A stretch of DNA of 64,000 bases. Source: Amia ocellicauda (taxonomy: Eukaryota; Chordata; Actinopteri; Amiiformes; Amiidae). Shown here piece by piece: positions 36,801 to 51,800 of this stretch. The stretch is from the NCBI RefSeq assembly GCF_036373705.1, contig NC_089866.1, positions 23,228,001-23,292,000 on the forward strand, in the 5' to 3' direction. Each line of letters begins with the position of its first letter. Positions within the stretch are counted from its first letter, which is position 1. The translations under genes were made by a program, and so were the position numbers. The notes under the pieces are model-generated. The model worked only from the letters and a program-made list of their open reading frames with translations, was not told where the DNA came from and ran no database searches.

Positions 36801-39800
36801 CACGTTAGGAAAAAACAAAACAATCAACAGAAAAATAATACTTCCTCTTTTTAACACAAGACCACTGTTGAGTAGAGAATAAAAGAAAACCTGTTCTTTT
36901 TAGAGGTAACGTGTGCTTAGGTTCTACTTTCATGGTGCTTTACCAAAAACAAAAACAGGGAATACAATGCTAACACTTATCTCTTAATTATGTGACTTCA
37001 GCCTAACAAGATGCACAATTTGCATATACTAACTGTACTTCTACATGGCAATACTGGTAATACCAGAATAACTTTTTAACAGGTTAGGCACTACCCTCTA
37101 CTGGTGAATCAAAATACTACAAATAAGAAACTTTATATGGCAGTAGTATAATGTCCATGTATATAAATAAACAGATCAGCTATGATAAGCTATTTCTTCT
37201 ACAAATTACACATTTTGCACTACACATTTGTGCCATGGTTTCTGATACTGAATATTCCTAGAAAAACATAGGTGCTACGGGAGAATGGAAATAGAAAAAA
37301 ACATATTTGCTGTTACTTTAATACATTTTAAGAGACTGAAAATCATTGCATTTCTGCACTTACCTTTCAGCTGTGCTAGTAAAGATTTGAAACTGTTCCC
37401 TATCCGTGTTTGGACCTCAGTTGTATCTTCTGGGAAAAACAAGAAAGATTTGGATAAAGCTGGGCAACGCCATTAACATCTGAATCAAACCTAGCAATTA
37501 ACAGGGTTAACCATATTATTCAACTAGCTGTACCAGGATATTACAGAGGTTAAAAAACAATAACTCATAAATCAAAGATAACTTTCCTAGCGATTCATTG
37601 TTTTCAAGGTCAGGCTATGTTTTTTTTTTGTGGGTATTTTATGTAATACACTTTGGAATTAATAATTGTCATTTGACCTGGCCTGCATATGCTGCAGTGC
37701 ACTAATCCGAGAAAAACTGAAAGCAGGATTTCATTTCACAGGCTTTTCCTTGTGCTGTGATTCTAACATCAAAAAAGCACAGGTTATGTATGTAATGTTG
37801 AAATAATGGCACAATTAAAAAAAACTAAGAAGCCCCTGAAACTAGAAACATTAAATTAACAATAACTGAGAGAAGCAATCAATTTAGTTGTGAAGGCGGG
37901 CAAGTCTAACCCACAGGCTGGTCACAGGAGCCCCTCTCTTACCCAGGCCCAGGGTGTCAAGGTCGTGGAGATCACTGGCTAGGTGGAAGGCGCTCGCTTG
38001 ACACTGGCAGCTCCCGCTTGCGAGGGCAGGAGATAGCCGGGTGGAGGGAGGGCCCAGGAAGGGGTACTGCAGGACAGAAACAGACATGGGGGGCTCAGGA
38101 CAGAGGTCAAGCATACATCAATAACACCAGCTCTCAAATCTTGCTTTCGTATCCCTATTTGCGACTTATGAAAGCACTGTTACATAATCAGTTCTGCTAG
38201 GTGGAAAATAAGCCCTCTGAACTCCGAAGTGCCGGTGGTACCTGGATTTTGCGCTCAGTGAAGGCCCTCCCCGTCTCCAGCGCGGTTTCCAGTTGTTTCA
38301 GCAGCGAGCGCAGTGTGTCGGGTTTGGAGGCCATGCCGTTTTCGGACGCCTTCTCCGAGTTCTTTGGTGTGACGGGATGGGACAGGCCAGCCAGCGAGCC
38401 CGCCAGGCGCAGCGTGAGGGAGCGGATGCGCAGCCACAGGGCCTCCTCCTCCAGAGAGAGCCGGCGCTGCTCCTCAGATAGCTGCCTGGAAAACAGAACA
38501 GCACCACTCTTTAACCGGGCAGGCAAAATCACTCTTCAGTACACACTAGTCTATCTGACTTGTGTCCCCCGTACACAGCAAGGATATACTATAATGTCAA
38601 TCTTAAATACTACAGTAGGCCAGCTTCAATCTGTATTTCGACCAAAAATAAAAGCTTTCTGCATCAGGAGCTACAATATAACAGCTACCACACAAGAATG
38701 AGTTTGTATCGTTCCGTTTTTTTGATGTAATATGTGACACTCCAACACAAAAACAGTCTGAAGTCAAATACCGTATTGTAAATACAGGGAAAAGTGGTTT
38801 TATATAATCGATTTTGAGTTTTCAGTGTTTTCATACACTAGAACAACTTAACTTTCAATTTCAGTTTGAAAAGTTGTCAAATACAATATGTAAGTACTAT
38901 AAACTGGACATTCCCTGAAGTTCAATTATTTTACATGGATTATTTCATAAAGACAGTCACTTAAGCATAATGCGTGTAATGCCAGTGCTGAAAGCCATGA
39001 TGTTTAGTATCAAAACAAAGTTCAGGCTTTCCCGTTGCCATACATGGTGCCACTTCAACCCACCTGCTCAAGCAGACCAACCAGAAGGCGTTGAATTGAG
39101 GTATACGCCTTGTAAAGAAACCAAGCATGTTTTCATCATGTGACCGCAGGAGCTACAGGTTGAAATAGTCTTAATTATGCACACGCGAGCCGGCATTGAC
39201 AGCTTCTAACACGGAAAAAGCGATTGCGTGAATGCAGAATGCTGACAAAGACTAATGAAGTCTACAAAGTGGCTCACGAGTTTATGAAGAGAATGTCAGC
39301 AGACCTTTAATTTTCTAGTAGTGGGACTTTAAAATGTCATAACTTTGTGAGGAATTAAAATATCTTAAGTTATATATCATTATAAAGCAATAATCCAGCT
39401 CAGGAAAAAATGGAATATGTTGGTGATGTGACTGGCTTTTTGGTGGAGGGTCACATATCTGTCAAGGCTGGTCATCTTAATATGGCACTTCTTGGCAGGT
39501 GATTTGTGCCATAAAGCAACAGATAGCAGTCTATTGTACTCCACATATAATGCTGAACAATTAAACTGATATTTATCACTGTGATCATTGAGAAACAGCC
39601 ATCCTCTTCAGTGGCTCTTCTCAAGACATCGGAACACCTACTGCTCAGTAATCCTCTTTCTGGAAGAAGCAGTGTATGACCTTCACAATGAGAGTTTAAA
39701 ATAAAAAATAAAAAACAAGGAAAGGCTACTGATACCGGTCCTTGGGATCCCAGCTGGTCAGAACAGTCAAATCTCGATTGTCCCTCATGTCAGCCCAGGG

Positions 39801-42800
39801 AATGTCCTCCTCCTCTGGACACAGGCCCATGGACTTTACATTCTCCTCTAGGCTGGACAATCTGCCAGAGCCAGCACAGCATGATTATGGACAACCAGGG
39901 TGAGAAGACAAGACAAAAACTTCCCCTTGAACATTTTAAGGGTGATGCTTGCCAGAAAGCTTTAGGCTGGGCTTTTGGATGGAGACCTCAATGAGTTTAA
40001 ACCTTTAAAAGGTCTCACAGCTGCTCTTAAACATATTTTATATTCCATGAAAGACCTTCCTAAGTTCCATATACTGTAACATTCTTTCCATGCCAGAGCT
40101 CAGGTTTTCATGATTCGACATATAAGAGTAAACTAAGAGTTTAAGGGGAAGGGAGATCATAGAGTGAACTGTCAACTTATTTTCTTATTAAACAGTATCT
40201 CCAAATTGCTACAAAATCACGCTTCAGATTCCCCAAAACCGATCAAACAGAAAAGCCCCTGAAAAGAAACAAGGACCCTGAGATGTAAGTGACACTGTTT
40301 ACTTTAAAAATAATTGATCAGGCTTTTCCAGAAGACCATTACAATGATAAGGAACTAGTATTAATGATTACAAATGCCAATAAATGTCTAGATTAAAATC
40401 TTCAATACAGAAATGTGAGGGGGAACAGGGAACAGCTAAAACTTTGCACTGGAGAGTAAGGGTAGAGCAAAGGGCTGGTTAGATCTTGTCAGTCTTCGAA
40501 TTGATCAAAACTCAGAAAACTTACATATTTGCCTCAAGGAAAAGGTCTAACAGCATCCTTTCTGTGCGGACTTGAGCGAAATGCAGCGAGCGGTTTAGTC
40601 TGTTCCGGAAGGCAATGAACTCAGGGATTTTCTCAAACGCACCGTACTTATAAGCTTGAATGATATATTCTGAGGTCTAAAACAAAAAACAAACAGAAAG
40701 AGCTGCAGTCAAAGAGTGAAGACCAACAGGCCTATTTGGAGGTGGGCGGCCAAAAACAAGGTCATCCTGGGCAAAACAGCCTCATGAGAACATACTGATG
40801 ACATTTATTTTAAGAAGAGAACTGGGGAGGAAATTAGGGCCCAACATGATGGAAATTGATAAAAAAAAAAAAAAAAAAAAAAAAAGGCTTCAGCTTTGAT
40901 AGGGCCTTGATTTGTCTTTTCCCTTTACCTATGCTATACACACACACACTGTTCATACATGGATATCCAGCTCACTACTGTGAGTTCAGATAAGGCAACA
41001 GATAAAAACAAAAGTCATACCTAGGACCAAAATGATCTAGTACCCACAGCAAAACTTTAAAACTCTAACCTGTATTGGAGATTTTACTCCTTTATCAGTA
41101 TTTACATTATACAGCATGCCTGTATAGTCATGTGCCTAAGGAAGTATGTCCCTTCCTACCGCTTAAAATATAAGTAGACAACAACTTTCTCCTGAATCTT
41201 CAATTTCAAAATGGAACATTTCCTGTGAAGTGCAGGGTTCCAAAAATAAAAAACTATACAAGTTGCTATGGTAACATACCTATAATTTATCTTTCCATAT
41301 TTAACATCCTGACAACCATTTATTTTTAAACATTAGAATTTTTTGGAAGATACGTTTCTTAGACAGCCTTAGCAACACAACTTTAATATACTTATTTTAG
41401 AACTTTACTATTTGTTTAACACGTACTACATTATGAAATGACTCCAGCTTTTCTCCTATTGCCCCAGAACTTGACATTGTACAGGAATACTTACATCTTT
41501 CTGGTTTGAGTGGAAAAACCTGAGCGAGAAATTACAAGACTGGGAAGCAGCAGCAAACTGGCCCAAAGACCCTGCATAGCGTGTCAACAGGTACCTGCAA
41601 AAAGAGCACATGATGTATATAACAAAAATAATTATGTCAGTACAGTAAACTTAAACTACTTTGACTATCCCCTTGCTTAAAAACAAAAAGAAGAAACCTA
41701 TTATTCGATTGGCTTATTTAACTGAACGTCTATCTATGATTCTAATTTATGTATCTCCTGTTTGGAAATGTGTTCTGAGCCTAATAATAGTTGTAACAAA
41801 ACAAAAAAAGAAAAGAAAAAGCAGTGTGCAGTTCTCATAGATGGCCTGTGGTTGCAGGTTTTGCTCACCCTATGGTATCATGCTGTATGTGCTTGGCATC
41901 AAGGCTGGAGTAGAGGTCCACCACGGGCTCGAACGCCCCAAGCCCACAGAAGATGAGCACTAGCAGCAGCTTGAACTGAGCGTTGGAGGGGCTGTGAGTC
42001 AGGCCCTCCTCAAGCAGGCCCAGACACTGCCACAGACGCCACTCCTCGCCTGCGGAAACAACACACACTTCACAACTTCAACAGCTCCAAATACCGGGCA
42101 GGACAAGCGTAAATCTCGACCATTTGGAGTCTGGCAACATTGAACGCTACTATGCGAGAAGGAAATGGACTTGGTTTTGGATGAGAACTGCTTGGATGTT
42201 TCGGACGAGCGCGCACTCACCGGTCTCCTTCCACAGATCGACGTACAGGTGAGCGGCCAGTAGACAATACATGTCCGAATACTGCAGCTCTGTCTTCAAG
42301 CAGGACTTTCCTGATCAAACGGACAGCGCAGGTTTATTAGACATAGTCAAAGCTAGCAATACACTGCAGTCAATTAAACATCACAGTGCTTCTAAGAGAA
42401 ATGATATCGGGCAGCAGTGTGGAGCAGTGCTTAGGGATTCTGAAGCAGAGGATCGTGGGTTCAATCCCAGGTGGGGCTGTTGTACCCTTGAGTGAAGTAA
42501 TGTACCTAGATGGCTCCAAGAAAAACCCAGTTGGATAAATGTGTAATTGTATGTAAAAAAAAAAAACGGTGATATGTAAATTGTAAGTTGCCCTGGATAA
42601 CCTTTACCACATGACACAGGCCAAAGCCTTATCTCTTTATATCCAGATTTGTTTAAAGGCATCAACCAAATTTAACAGACAATAGTAAATTGTACAAATA
42701 ATAACAACAACAACAACAATAATAATAATAAAAACTAATTCCCACCTGAAGGAAGCCTCAGCTTACCAAATTCCAGGCCGTGCCGGTACCTGGCCTTGAG

Positions 42801-45800
42801 CTCGTCGATCAGGCCCAGTCTGTGGGGGGTGTCCATGCTATGGTGGAGGCCCAGGGAGCGGGCCAGCTGCACCACACACAAGTGCCTCTGCAGGGCTTTG
42901 GTGTCGGCAGGCAGCGCCACACTGCCCTCCACTGCCGTCGACAGAGGAACCGTTTCCATCAACCGGTTTATGAACTGCAGGAGAGTGAGCGGACTTTTGA
43001 GGATGATATATATACATTATCAGTCAGAAGTTTTGGAACACCCCCATTTTTCCAGTTTTTATTGAAATTTAGTCCAGTGAATAAACTGAAATGGTACAAA
43101 GGTAAGCGGTAAACTCCCATGTTAAAAAAAAAAGTTTAGGTTACCAAAAACTGAAAAATAATGTACATTTCAGAGTTATATACTGTTACTACATCCTCTT
43201 AAGCACTATTTGGCAGTGTTACACGCAGCTCCTGTGCATAGAAGTGACACTGTTGTGCCACAATGCGCACATCATTTGAAAGCTTTTTCTCTTGGCTACC
43301 AGTGTGTTTCATTCTCAAACACATGCGATTTACAGTTTCCGTGTCACCCGCCATCATTCAGAGCCAGGGGGGTAAACGCACAATCTCTACGGGTGTGTGT
43401 TGCATCTACCAAAACGTGGATGGCCTTGTTTTGATCAGTAGACTGTCTGGTTCTGGTTGAGATTTTGTATTCCTACTAAGACCAAGTATCCCCCCACCCC
43501 CCTGTTTCAGAATGCGGAGGGGGGTATAAAAACCAAATTTTTCACATCATTAGAAAGCTGAGAGTTACAGCTTTCATAGGATACCAAACACTTGATAAAC
43601 AACACAACAGTGAAGAGTACACAAGATTAAAGAGGATTTGGTGCCCTTTTAATGTACCAGAGGGGTTTGTCAGCTCAAGGGGTTACATTTTGTAACAAAA
43701 CGATTCCATGATTTATTTTTTATCTCCAATTGTTTATTAGTTCTATGCTTTCATTTTAGAGCACATTGAGACATTAAACTGCATACATTTCAATAAAAAC
43801 TGCAAAAATGTAGGTGTTCTAAAACTATTGACCGCTAGTGTATATATATTTGTTTTGCTTATTACAAACAAGAATAGCTTGGAATATCATAACAAGGGTT
43901 TTCTATTTGATTTCGTTCTGCTTTCAAAACAAAAGCTCAACCTACCTGTACATGCTGGTCAGGTGTCAAGAGGTCCAGGTAAATCTTGAGGTCTGAGATA
44001 CAGCAGGGCTTATCTCCAAATTTCACAAAGTACTGGAACATCAGCTCCAGAGGATCTCCTGCAGAGGGATGAAGAGAGACCTTCAGCCCTTCACCACACA
44101 GCATTCCTGACCAGGTCTGGCTTTCCACGGCCGAGGCCACTATGAACGTGAAACTACTTGGCTATACCTGGAAGTAGTGCTGGGAAAAGAGGCTAGCTGA
44201 GGTATTTTTACAAGCAAGCAGCCTGTGAAGTAAACAAAGGTCTTTTGATCTAGATGTCCTCCATGACCTAGGAAATAGGAAGAGCCCGGGACACCCAAAG
44301 CTGTGTGGCCCTCTGGGGGGGAAGTGGGCAGATGTGTGGTGGTGGTTACCTAGCTGGTGCTCCTCTGGGCTGCTCCGGTGCCGCAATCTCTGGATCAGCT
44401 CCAGCCTGGCCAGGTAAGGTCCTCGTAGCTGGCGTGTCCCCTTCCCATCCTCCATGCAAATCCTGTCCTCTACAAACCGGATAGCCTGGGCCACAGTGGC
44501 CTCCACCTCCCCTTCCACCGAGCTGAGTGGCACAAAAACAACGCATCTGAAGTGTCTGAGTACACCTTCATACCCTACACCGCCTTAATGTACTCCGAGT
44601 CTGAAGCCAGGCTGAACACAGCCAGACGATTTCCAAGAGGACTACATGCTAATGCTCCTTAGCTAGCATTTAGACAACTGAAGAAAAGAAAAAGAAAAAA
44701 AGCCCCAACACTCACTGTTCTCCCTCTTCAGGTGGTGACCAGGACTCATCGATTACATGGAAGAGTGAATCAAAGTACGACAGGTAGAACTGCCAATCAT
44801 CTGGGCTGGAAAGGAAAGACGACACAGTGAGAGGCGGATCTCCTGCACACCTGCTCTGGGCTGAGCCTTCATACGCATGCATGGAAACATTTGGAGAAGA
44901 AATGCACGCCAGAAAGACAGCTCAACTGTGACCAGGTTCTTGTCTTGCAGTGTCTGATCAACAAATACTGCTCCCTGACTATCCATCTTTTACAAACCTT
45001 CATGTGATACAGCATAATGACCAAACACTTGCCAAATACAAGTTAGGTGACTGTTCTGTATAGGTGCATGTGATGTATATCCTATACTGCTGAGGGTGCA
45101 TTTTGGTCTTCATCTAGTGTGTATTTCACTGTACAGTCAGTACATCCTGAATGAGAATGGCTCACTTCTTTAACAGCAGTTTCCTGGAGAGTGCGTTGCA
45201 CTCGGGCCAGCGGTCCAGTTTCTTGTAGAGGGCCATGCACTTGTTCTCCCGGCTCTGTAACTCGCTCGTCAGCTTTTCTAAAAAGGACAGCATGAGACAA
45301 CACTGCTCAACACTCATGAACACACTACAACACTGCCACCGCCAAGAGCTCACAGGCCCACCGTTGAGAGGAACACTGAAGTCCCCCATACAGTTGGTTG
45401 GTAAGGAGAACGACTGTAAACAAACTGATATTTTCCCTTATGAAGTCTCTCAAGATTGAAGACTCATTCAGTCAAGATGAATAGCTAGTGCAACAGCTGA
45501 GATCTGAAATGGCAAGTGTAAATATATAAATACAATTGAGTGAAAATTCCAATGTGCAGTTGAAAAATCAATACACTTCTAATAGATGGCCTTCCATTTG
45601 TTATTCAGCTCAGTCGTTGCTGTTCCACCTCCCTGACAGGAAACTTAAAATTCTGATTATGGTTGCATGGCGTTCTCTCGGTGCCTCTATGCTTACCTCC
45701 CAGCTGCCCCCTCACCACCTCCAGGGCCTCCATGTACTTGCCTAGCCTCTCCAGAATCATAAAATACAGTTGGACCTGCAAAAACAGGAGAAACGCCCAT

Positions 45801-48800
45801 ACTTGCTGTTACACTGAAATACAGGACACATTTGCTTCCACTGGTTTCAAATATGACACAACACATGTACTGAACATCGAATATTTCTGGTACAACTTAT
45901 TTCTGGTATCTTGAGTACCCCAACTCAGATTCAAATCGGCAAGGCAATTTTATACAGTGGAGTGGAGGGGTGAAGCCTTTATAGGTCTCCCACTAAATTT
46001 TAAAAATACTAATCACCCATTTAATTAATTTGTAATACTAAAGTATGACTTAAATCAGAAAGGATTTGTTTGCAATGAATTTGAACCTGCACATTAATGT
46101 CGTGGCATCAGAAGTATACTCTCTCCCCGAGGGCTGTGGTGCCCCATGCTCACCTCGGCTTCTGCCTCGATCTTCTCCTCTTTCACCATCTTTTCCACCA
46201 TCCTCTCAGCTAGAGGCAGGAACATGGTTTTGGACAACTTCTCATCATCTGCTGAGATTGCCTGGCAGACACACAGAGCATGCTCAGAGAAGAGCTACTG
46301 TGTCAACTGGTTTCCATTGACTTTTTGATGCTCCCCATTACTCAATAAACCCAGTTATTTTATCAATAAGACTTATTTAAATGTATTTAAGGGTTGAAAT
46401 TTTAAAAGACACTAGATTCAAAGTACACTAGCTGTTTGCAGCCTGTAGAGAATTATATAATGTATGCAGTTAAAAGACCAGTTAATCAGACCTATTTATT
46501 TACTGGGTGCTGGGCTGAAACAAAAGCCAGAAAACACTGCTGCCCTTGATTGAGACCCCTGACTGAGGACAACCTGCTGCAAGTCAGCACAGCATAACAA
46601 AAGAGCATAATAATTGTTAAAATCAAGGTGAGGTCCATCATTTCTCATCATCAAACTGCTTCTGGAAACTTCCCACTGAATCAGCTTTCACAGCATAGTC
46701 ATTTAGCAATCAAGATCATAGGACACCCACCTGCATCACTAAACTCATCACAGACCAGAAGTAGTAGGGATTTTTAGGAACGATCTTGTAAAGTGCCATT
46801 CCAGCCTAGAAGATGATAAATAAATAAATAAATCAATCAATCAATCAATCCGCAAAACCATCTGCGTTTGTACTAAATGTATTTTTCAACTGCCGATGTG
46901 CACTGCAATCACAATGATATGCCATTCAGTCCCTTGGTGAAGGCCAAGTGCCAAAGTAATTAATACCAATAAAGTGCTCAGATCATTTTTAAATGTTAGC
47001 AAGTAAACCTATAATATTAGGATCCGTTTATTTTCCCATCAAAGTGCTTCAAAGCTAGACATTTTGCGGTTTCATGCTGGCAATGTAATTATTCCAAATG
47101 TAGACTCTGCTAAGACACAATGTTATAATGCTGCAGTGTGAATGATAGTTATCCAATTATCCCAAACATTGAACACTTGTATTGATAGCTGTGACATATA
47201 ATCTCAGGATAAACAGGGATGAGACGATAAGAAAATGAAAACAGAAATTAAAAATACATGAGAACAAAAGTTTAACGATTTAGTAAAAACAACACATACA
47301 TACATACATATAAATATAGTACAATAAATATAATGCTATTATTACACAAGGTTCAGAATGCATATACTACTGCAGCATGATAGTTTTCTATATCATCCTA
47401 TTTTTCTGGGCGGGGATACAAATGACTGCATTGATTTACGCTTCAAGCTGAAGAACAGCTGCAAGAAGGTGTCAGGATTAATCAGCACTCCCGAGAAGAA
47501 GTGAGAGAAGCGATCATTCACCTGGCGAGAAAGGCAAGCTCATAACTCCTGCAGCTTGTATTTATGGGTTATAATCATATGAAAAACATGCCTTTAATTA
47601 AAATAGTCATTTGCACTCGCCTATGATTGGGAGAACCTGACAACGAACACACAGGAAAAATCAATGCATCAATTCTCTGCAATCCATCATTTTAAACTCC
47701 TAATAAATTAAATCAGAATTTTGTTATGATTTCAAGCAGTTCTCCTACACACAGTAATACTTTACACAATATATCATTTCCATCCCATGTCAAGAACATT
47801 CTTTTAATATGAGTGGAATCTTTTTTAACGTCAAAGTCTTTGTATTCATTCTCAAACGCCACCCCCTGCTAATGATAGTAGTGGAAACTGATACTCTGCC
47901 CAGCTTTTATGTGCCATTTATTTTCTGTATGGGCATATGCCATTTAAACAAAGACTTGGAGAGTGTCTTGAGAACTGGTTGCACTCTAGCCTGTGTATCT
48001 GAAAGCTTTATATTTTCCATAATTTATTACTCTGGTTTCCTTTTCATTAAGTTCATTAAGGCAAGACCAAAGAAGGTACAGTAAAGCGTGCTTAGAAGAC
48101 CGTATCTCAAACACACAGCAATTAGCATTAAGTCTTCTCACTCGGAAAACTGGACAATTCATGTATTGTCATTCACTGGACATGTTGTCCCCTCTGGAAG
48201 ATAAATACACATCTACACATTTGGGGATTTTGTGGTATTTAAAACCCAGCTTACCTGTTGCATCTTCTTGTACTCTCCAACACGTGCGTACGCCATGAAC
48301 AGGTGAGAGTGATACTCCTCGCTGCTGGGCACCTTCTTCACCGCCGCTTCATACAGCTTCGTCACCAACTCCGCTGGACACAGACAAACACGCTGCAGGT
48401 TAAAATCCTCACTTCCAGATGAGCTAAAGCCTGGCTGGTCCCAGAGGGAACACAGGTGCCACTTTCTGAATTAAGTATTCAAGTTTTAGAAATGGCTTTG
48501 TCAAGTTTGCCAAAATCTTTAGATATCTAATCTCTGAATGACTTGTCTGGATCTCTTATCTGCCTACTTGACACAAGAAAGCATGTTTTCCAGGTCTATG
48601 CTCCTTGAGCATTAGGAGCTCCCAATGAACCCTAAAGGACTGTGAGCAGGACCCGGGCTCTCGAAGCCTGTGCCAGTAGGTGTCTGTGGAGGACTGTGCA
48701 GGACCAGGTCACTCACGCCTGTGCATCTCCCTGTACAGGATGGTCAGTGCTTGCAGAGAGTTGTCATCCGTGGGTTCGAGCACAGCAACCTCCTGCGCTA

Positions 48801-51800
48801 AGGAGAAGGCCTCGTCTTGCTTGCCGGTCCTCTGTAAGCCAATCGCCTTCAAGACCTGCAGGAGACGTGACGGCCAAAGAGAATACAAATTGTCTGTGAA
48901 GACTCCAGCCTGGCACAGAAGCCTGCCCTGTTCAAATTAGTGGCCTAGACACAGACTTAATTAAAAAGTGCAAAATATCTCAATATGCCACCAAACCCAT
49001 GCCAATTGGCTAACTCTGCAGCACACAGAGGAGGAGGATATTTAAGCCACAGCGTAAGCTCTGTAAAATAACTGGACAGATCTGGGGGCAGAGTTGGGGT
49101 TACTGTTTCAGCTTTTTTTAAGTTTAGCAACATGTATTCTAAAGACGTTGACCTACCTTTGCACAGTGTAGGTCCTTGTGCTTCTTAAGTAGTTTGTCAG
49201 CCTGCTGGATTGCCATCTTATTATTGCCATTGTCCAGATAGTCTGAAAGCAAAGGAGATCAGCATTCAGAATGACAAGAGCACTGGCACCACATCATGAT
49301 CAAAATGTTCAAGCAGTCCCCTCAGCAACACCATGCAATGCAATGTATATAATGCCCTCTTAGCTAAGGGATCTCAGAGCACTGTACTCTACAGAACTAA
49401 AAATAAAATGTAGCTTCTGGTCCAACCAAGTTGTAAACCATTTTAACAAGAGATAAAATAATCTAGAGTTTCAGCATCTTTAAGTCTATAGCAAGAGGAT
49501 CCCACACACAACAGCTGGACGCATTGGCCCCATTACTATATCAATCTGTGTAAAGCACCATCTTTCTAGTCTGAAATTTCATGGGAATATTACACAAACT
49601 AAAAGCAATCCCTGTACCAATTACAAAAATAACATGCACCGCCCTGGCTATTTCAGTATTGCAGTGTGATGGAATGGTTCTGACCCCATGTTGAACTGAA
49701 TCTGCACATTACAACATGCGATTGGTGCGATACTTTCAAGATACGGAGAGGGAGTTAAATTCTGAGGATCCAGAGAACACAGAGACAAGGATCAAAATGC
49801 AAGAGAGCGTGGAGGGCCCAGTTGGCAGGCCTCTGGCACTAATTGCATTTGAGATTAAATACACATTACAAAGTGAAATACATATATTTTATGAGGATCA
49901 TTGTAGTGAAAGTGCATTCCTTTCCATTGCCTCAGTAAGGTGTGAGGCCCAACCCTGTCTGCGGCTCATTTCTGACATCTGCTACTGTTCTTGTTTCTGC
50001 AGCAAGCTGTGCACAGAATGAAAAATCTGGAAAACGCAAGAGTTCAGATGCAACCTAAATATAATGTCTGACCTCTCCTTTTGTTAGTAACCCTGTCACC
50101 CTCACGACACACTCCACCGCCTCTTCCTCTGTCAGGAAGCAAAAGGCATCCTGGCCAAAAGTCACCACGCAAGACAGCACGCAAGTTTCATCATCTGCGC
50201 TCTGAATTCACTGGGCAGCCGGGTAGAACTTCATCAAGCTAGAAATTCAGATCCTAAATAACTGAAATTCCTGAAAAATAGGCTCAGCTCAGTAAAATTC
50301 TTCGCTATTTTTTTCACCTACTCTTTCTGTGGAGGATGTGTGTTGAAAGTCTTGAACTCAGAAGACATTTTCAATTAATTTACACCACTCTCTCATAGCA
50401 ACAGTTGCTGCTTTCTTAGGGGTCACCATATTACTAACCGCCCTTCGGAAACAAAAGAACAATCCGGAAAAAGATGCAGAAGACTTGAGGTGGAGATGTT
50501 TGGAAAACTGGTGCTTTGGCTGTAGACATTTCATTAACTGGTGTTTTTGGTCTAGATGTTTTGTTTCTTGGTATTTTCAGCCTGGAAACTTGAAACAAAG
50601 TTGTGGAAACTCAAAATGTAGGTGCTGGAAGTCTTCCTAAGATCAAATATGGGTGATTTCTTTCTTGTGTTGCCAAAAGGACGAGTTCAAATTCCTGTAC
50701 ACAGTAGGTGTATCAGTAGTAATAAGGTGCATTAAAACTTTAGCAGGCATTTTCACCTAAACAAAAAGCAAATGCATAAAATACACAAACAACCATAGCA
50801 CAACAAACCATTGTGAAATATTTGTTTGGTACCGACACCTGGTGGACATGGAAGCTCTACAATAACATTTTTGTCCCCAGAAGTCCCAGATCTAAAATTA
50901 CATATACAGGAAACTGGTGCACACTTCCCCTGTCTGAAGCCCATGATAAAAAATGCAGCAGAACAGGAAAATGCCATTAGAATTCTAAAAAAATAACAGA
51001 ATAACATATTTTCAAGATAACAGGAGATAAAACTGAAAATGGTTAAAAGGAGTATAAACTACAATTTAAATAGAAGACCAACACAAATGAAGCAAAGAAA
51101 GAATGATATGTAGCTCCCAAACATTTATGGAGGTTTTGAAAGAGAACATTTTGTTGAAAAAAGTTGAACAGATTGATTTTGCATTTATGTGGACAATCCT
51201 CTTCTGTTTTCAAACAGCCTGTTGTGCCCCTGCACTACTCCAACAAAACAAAACTGAAATATTTTGTACATAATGTGGCTGATAGTCTGGACTGGTATTA
51301 TGTATGTGCCAGCTAATGTGTGTTTAAACTGAGGTCTCAAATGCATAATTTTAAATGTATTCTGCTTTCAGTATTACATAGCTAGAGATCTCAAAGGTAC
51401 CTGTGCTGTTTTTATAAGTATGATTACAGGAATAGAAAAACAACAAAAAGGGTGTAATCGTGCAAAGGACTGGTTCAATTAAGTGCCCAGAGCTGAAGAC
51501 AAAACCAGCGCGTAATAGGGTCCTCCAGGACAGGGGTTGAAAAAAGCATGATACATGATATGGAGCTGGAGAGAAAATGAAAGTAAAAGAGTTGCTCTTA
51601 TAATGGTCTAATATGAGAAAGGGATGTTCAGCATGCAGATAAACAAAGGCACAAAAATGTTCAGTATTAACATCAGATATGGCATCCAGTGGCCCACAGG
51701 CAAAATACCCTGATAGAAAGAACAATTTCCAGGAAAAAGAAGGTCAGCTGTTCAACCTTTCATGAAGGAACTCAGATAGCAGCAGAAGAGATGGGAATGT

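Noticed and set aside
36513..36854. 113-residue plus-strand frame
   Set aside because: Antisense of naa25 exon 36653-36750 and flanking intron; no homology recognised.
38201..38701. 166-residue plus-strand frame
   Set aside because: It is the antisense of naa25 exon 38242-38485, whose minus-strand frame matches NAA25 and splices correctly. The plus frame has no domain and runs into intron.
47809..48084. 91-residue hydrophobic plus-strand frame
   Set aside because: Looks membrane-like only because it is T-rich on this strand; no start context or homology.
49716..50021. 101-residue plus-strand frame in naa25 intron 1
   Set aside because: No recognised domain, no splice partner, in AT-rich intron; consistent with chance.
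51351..51725. 124-residue minus-strand frame in naa25 intron 1
   Set aside because: Length is notable but composition is low-complexity hydrophobic, with no motif and no splice evidence.
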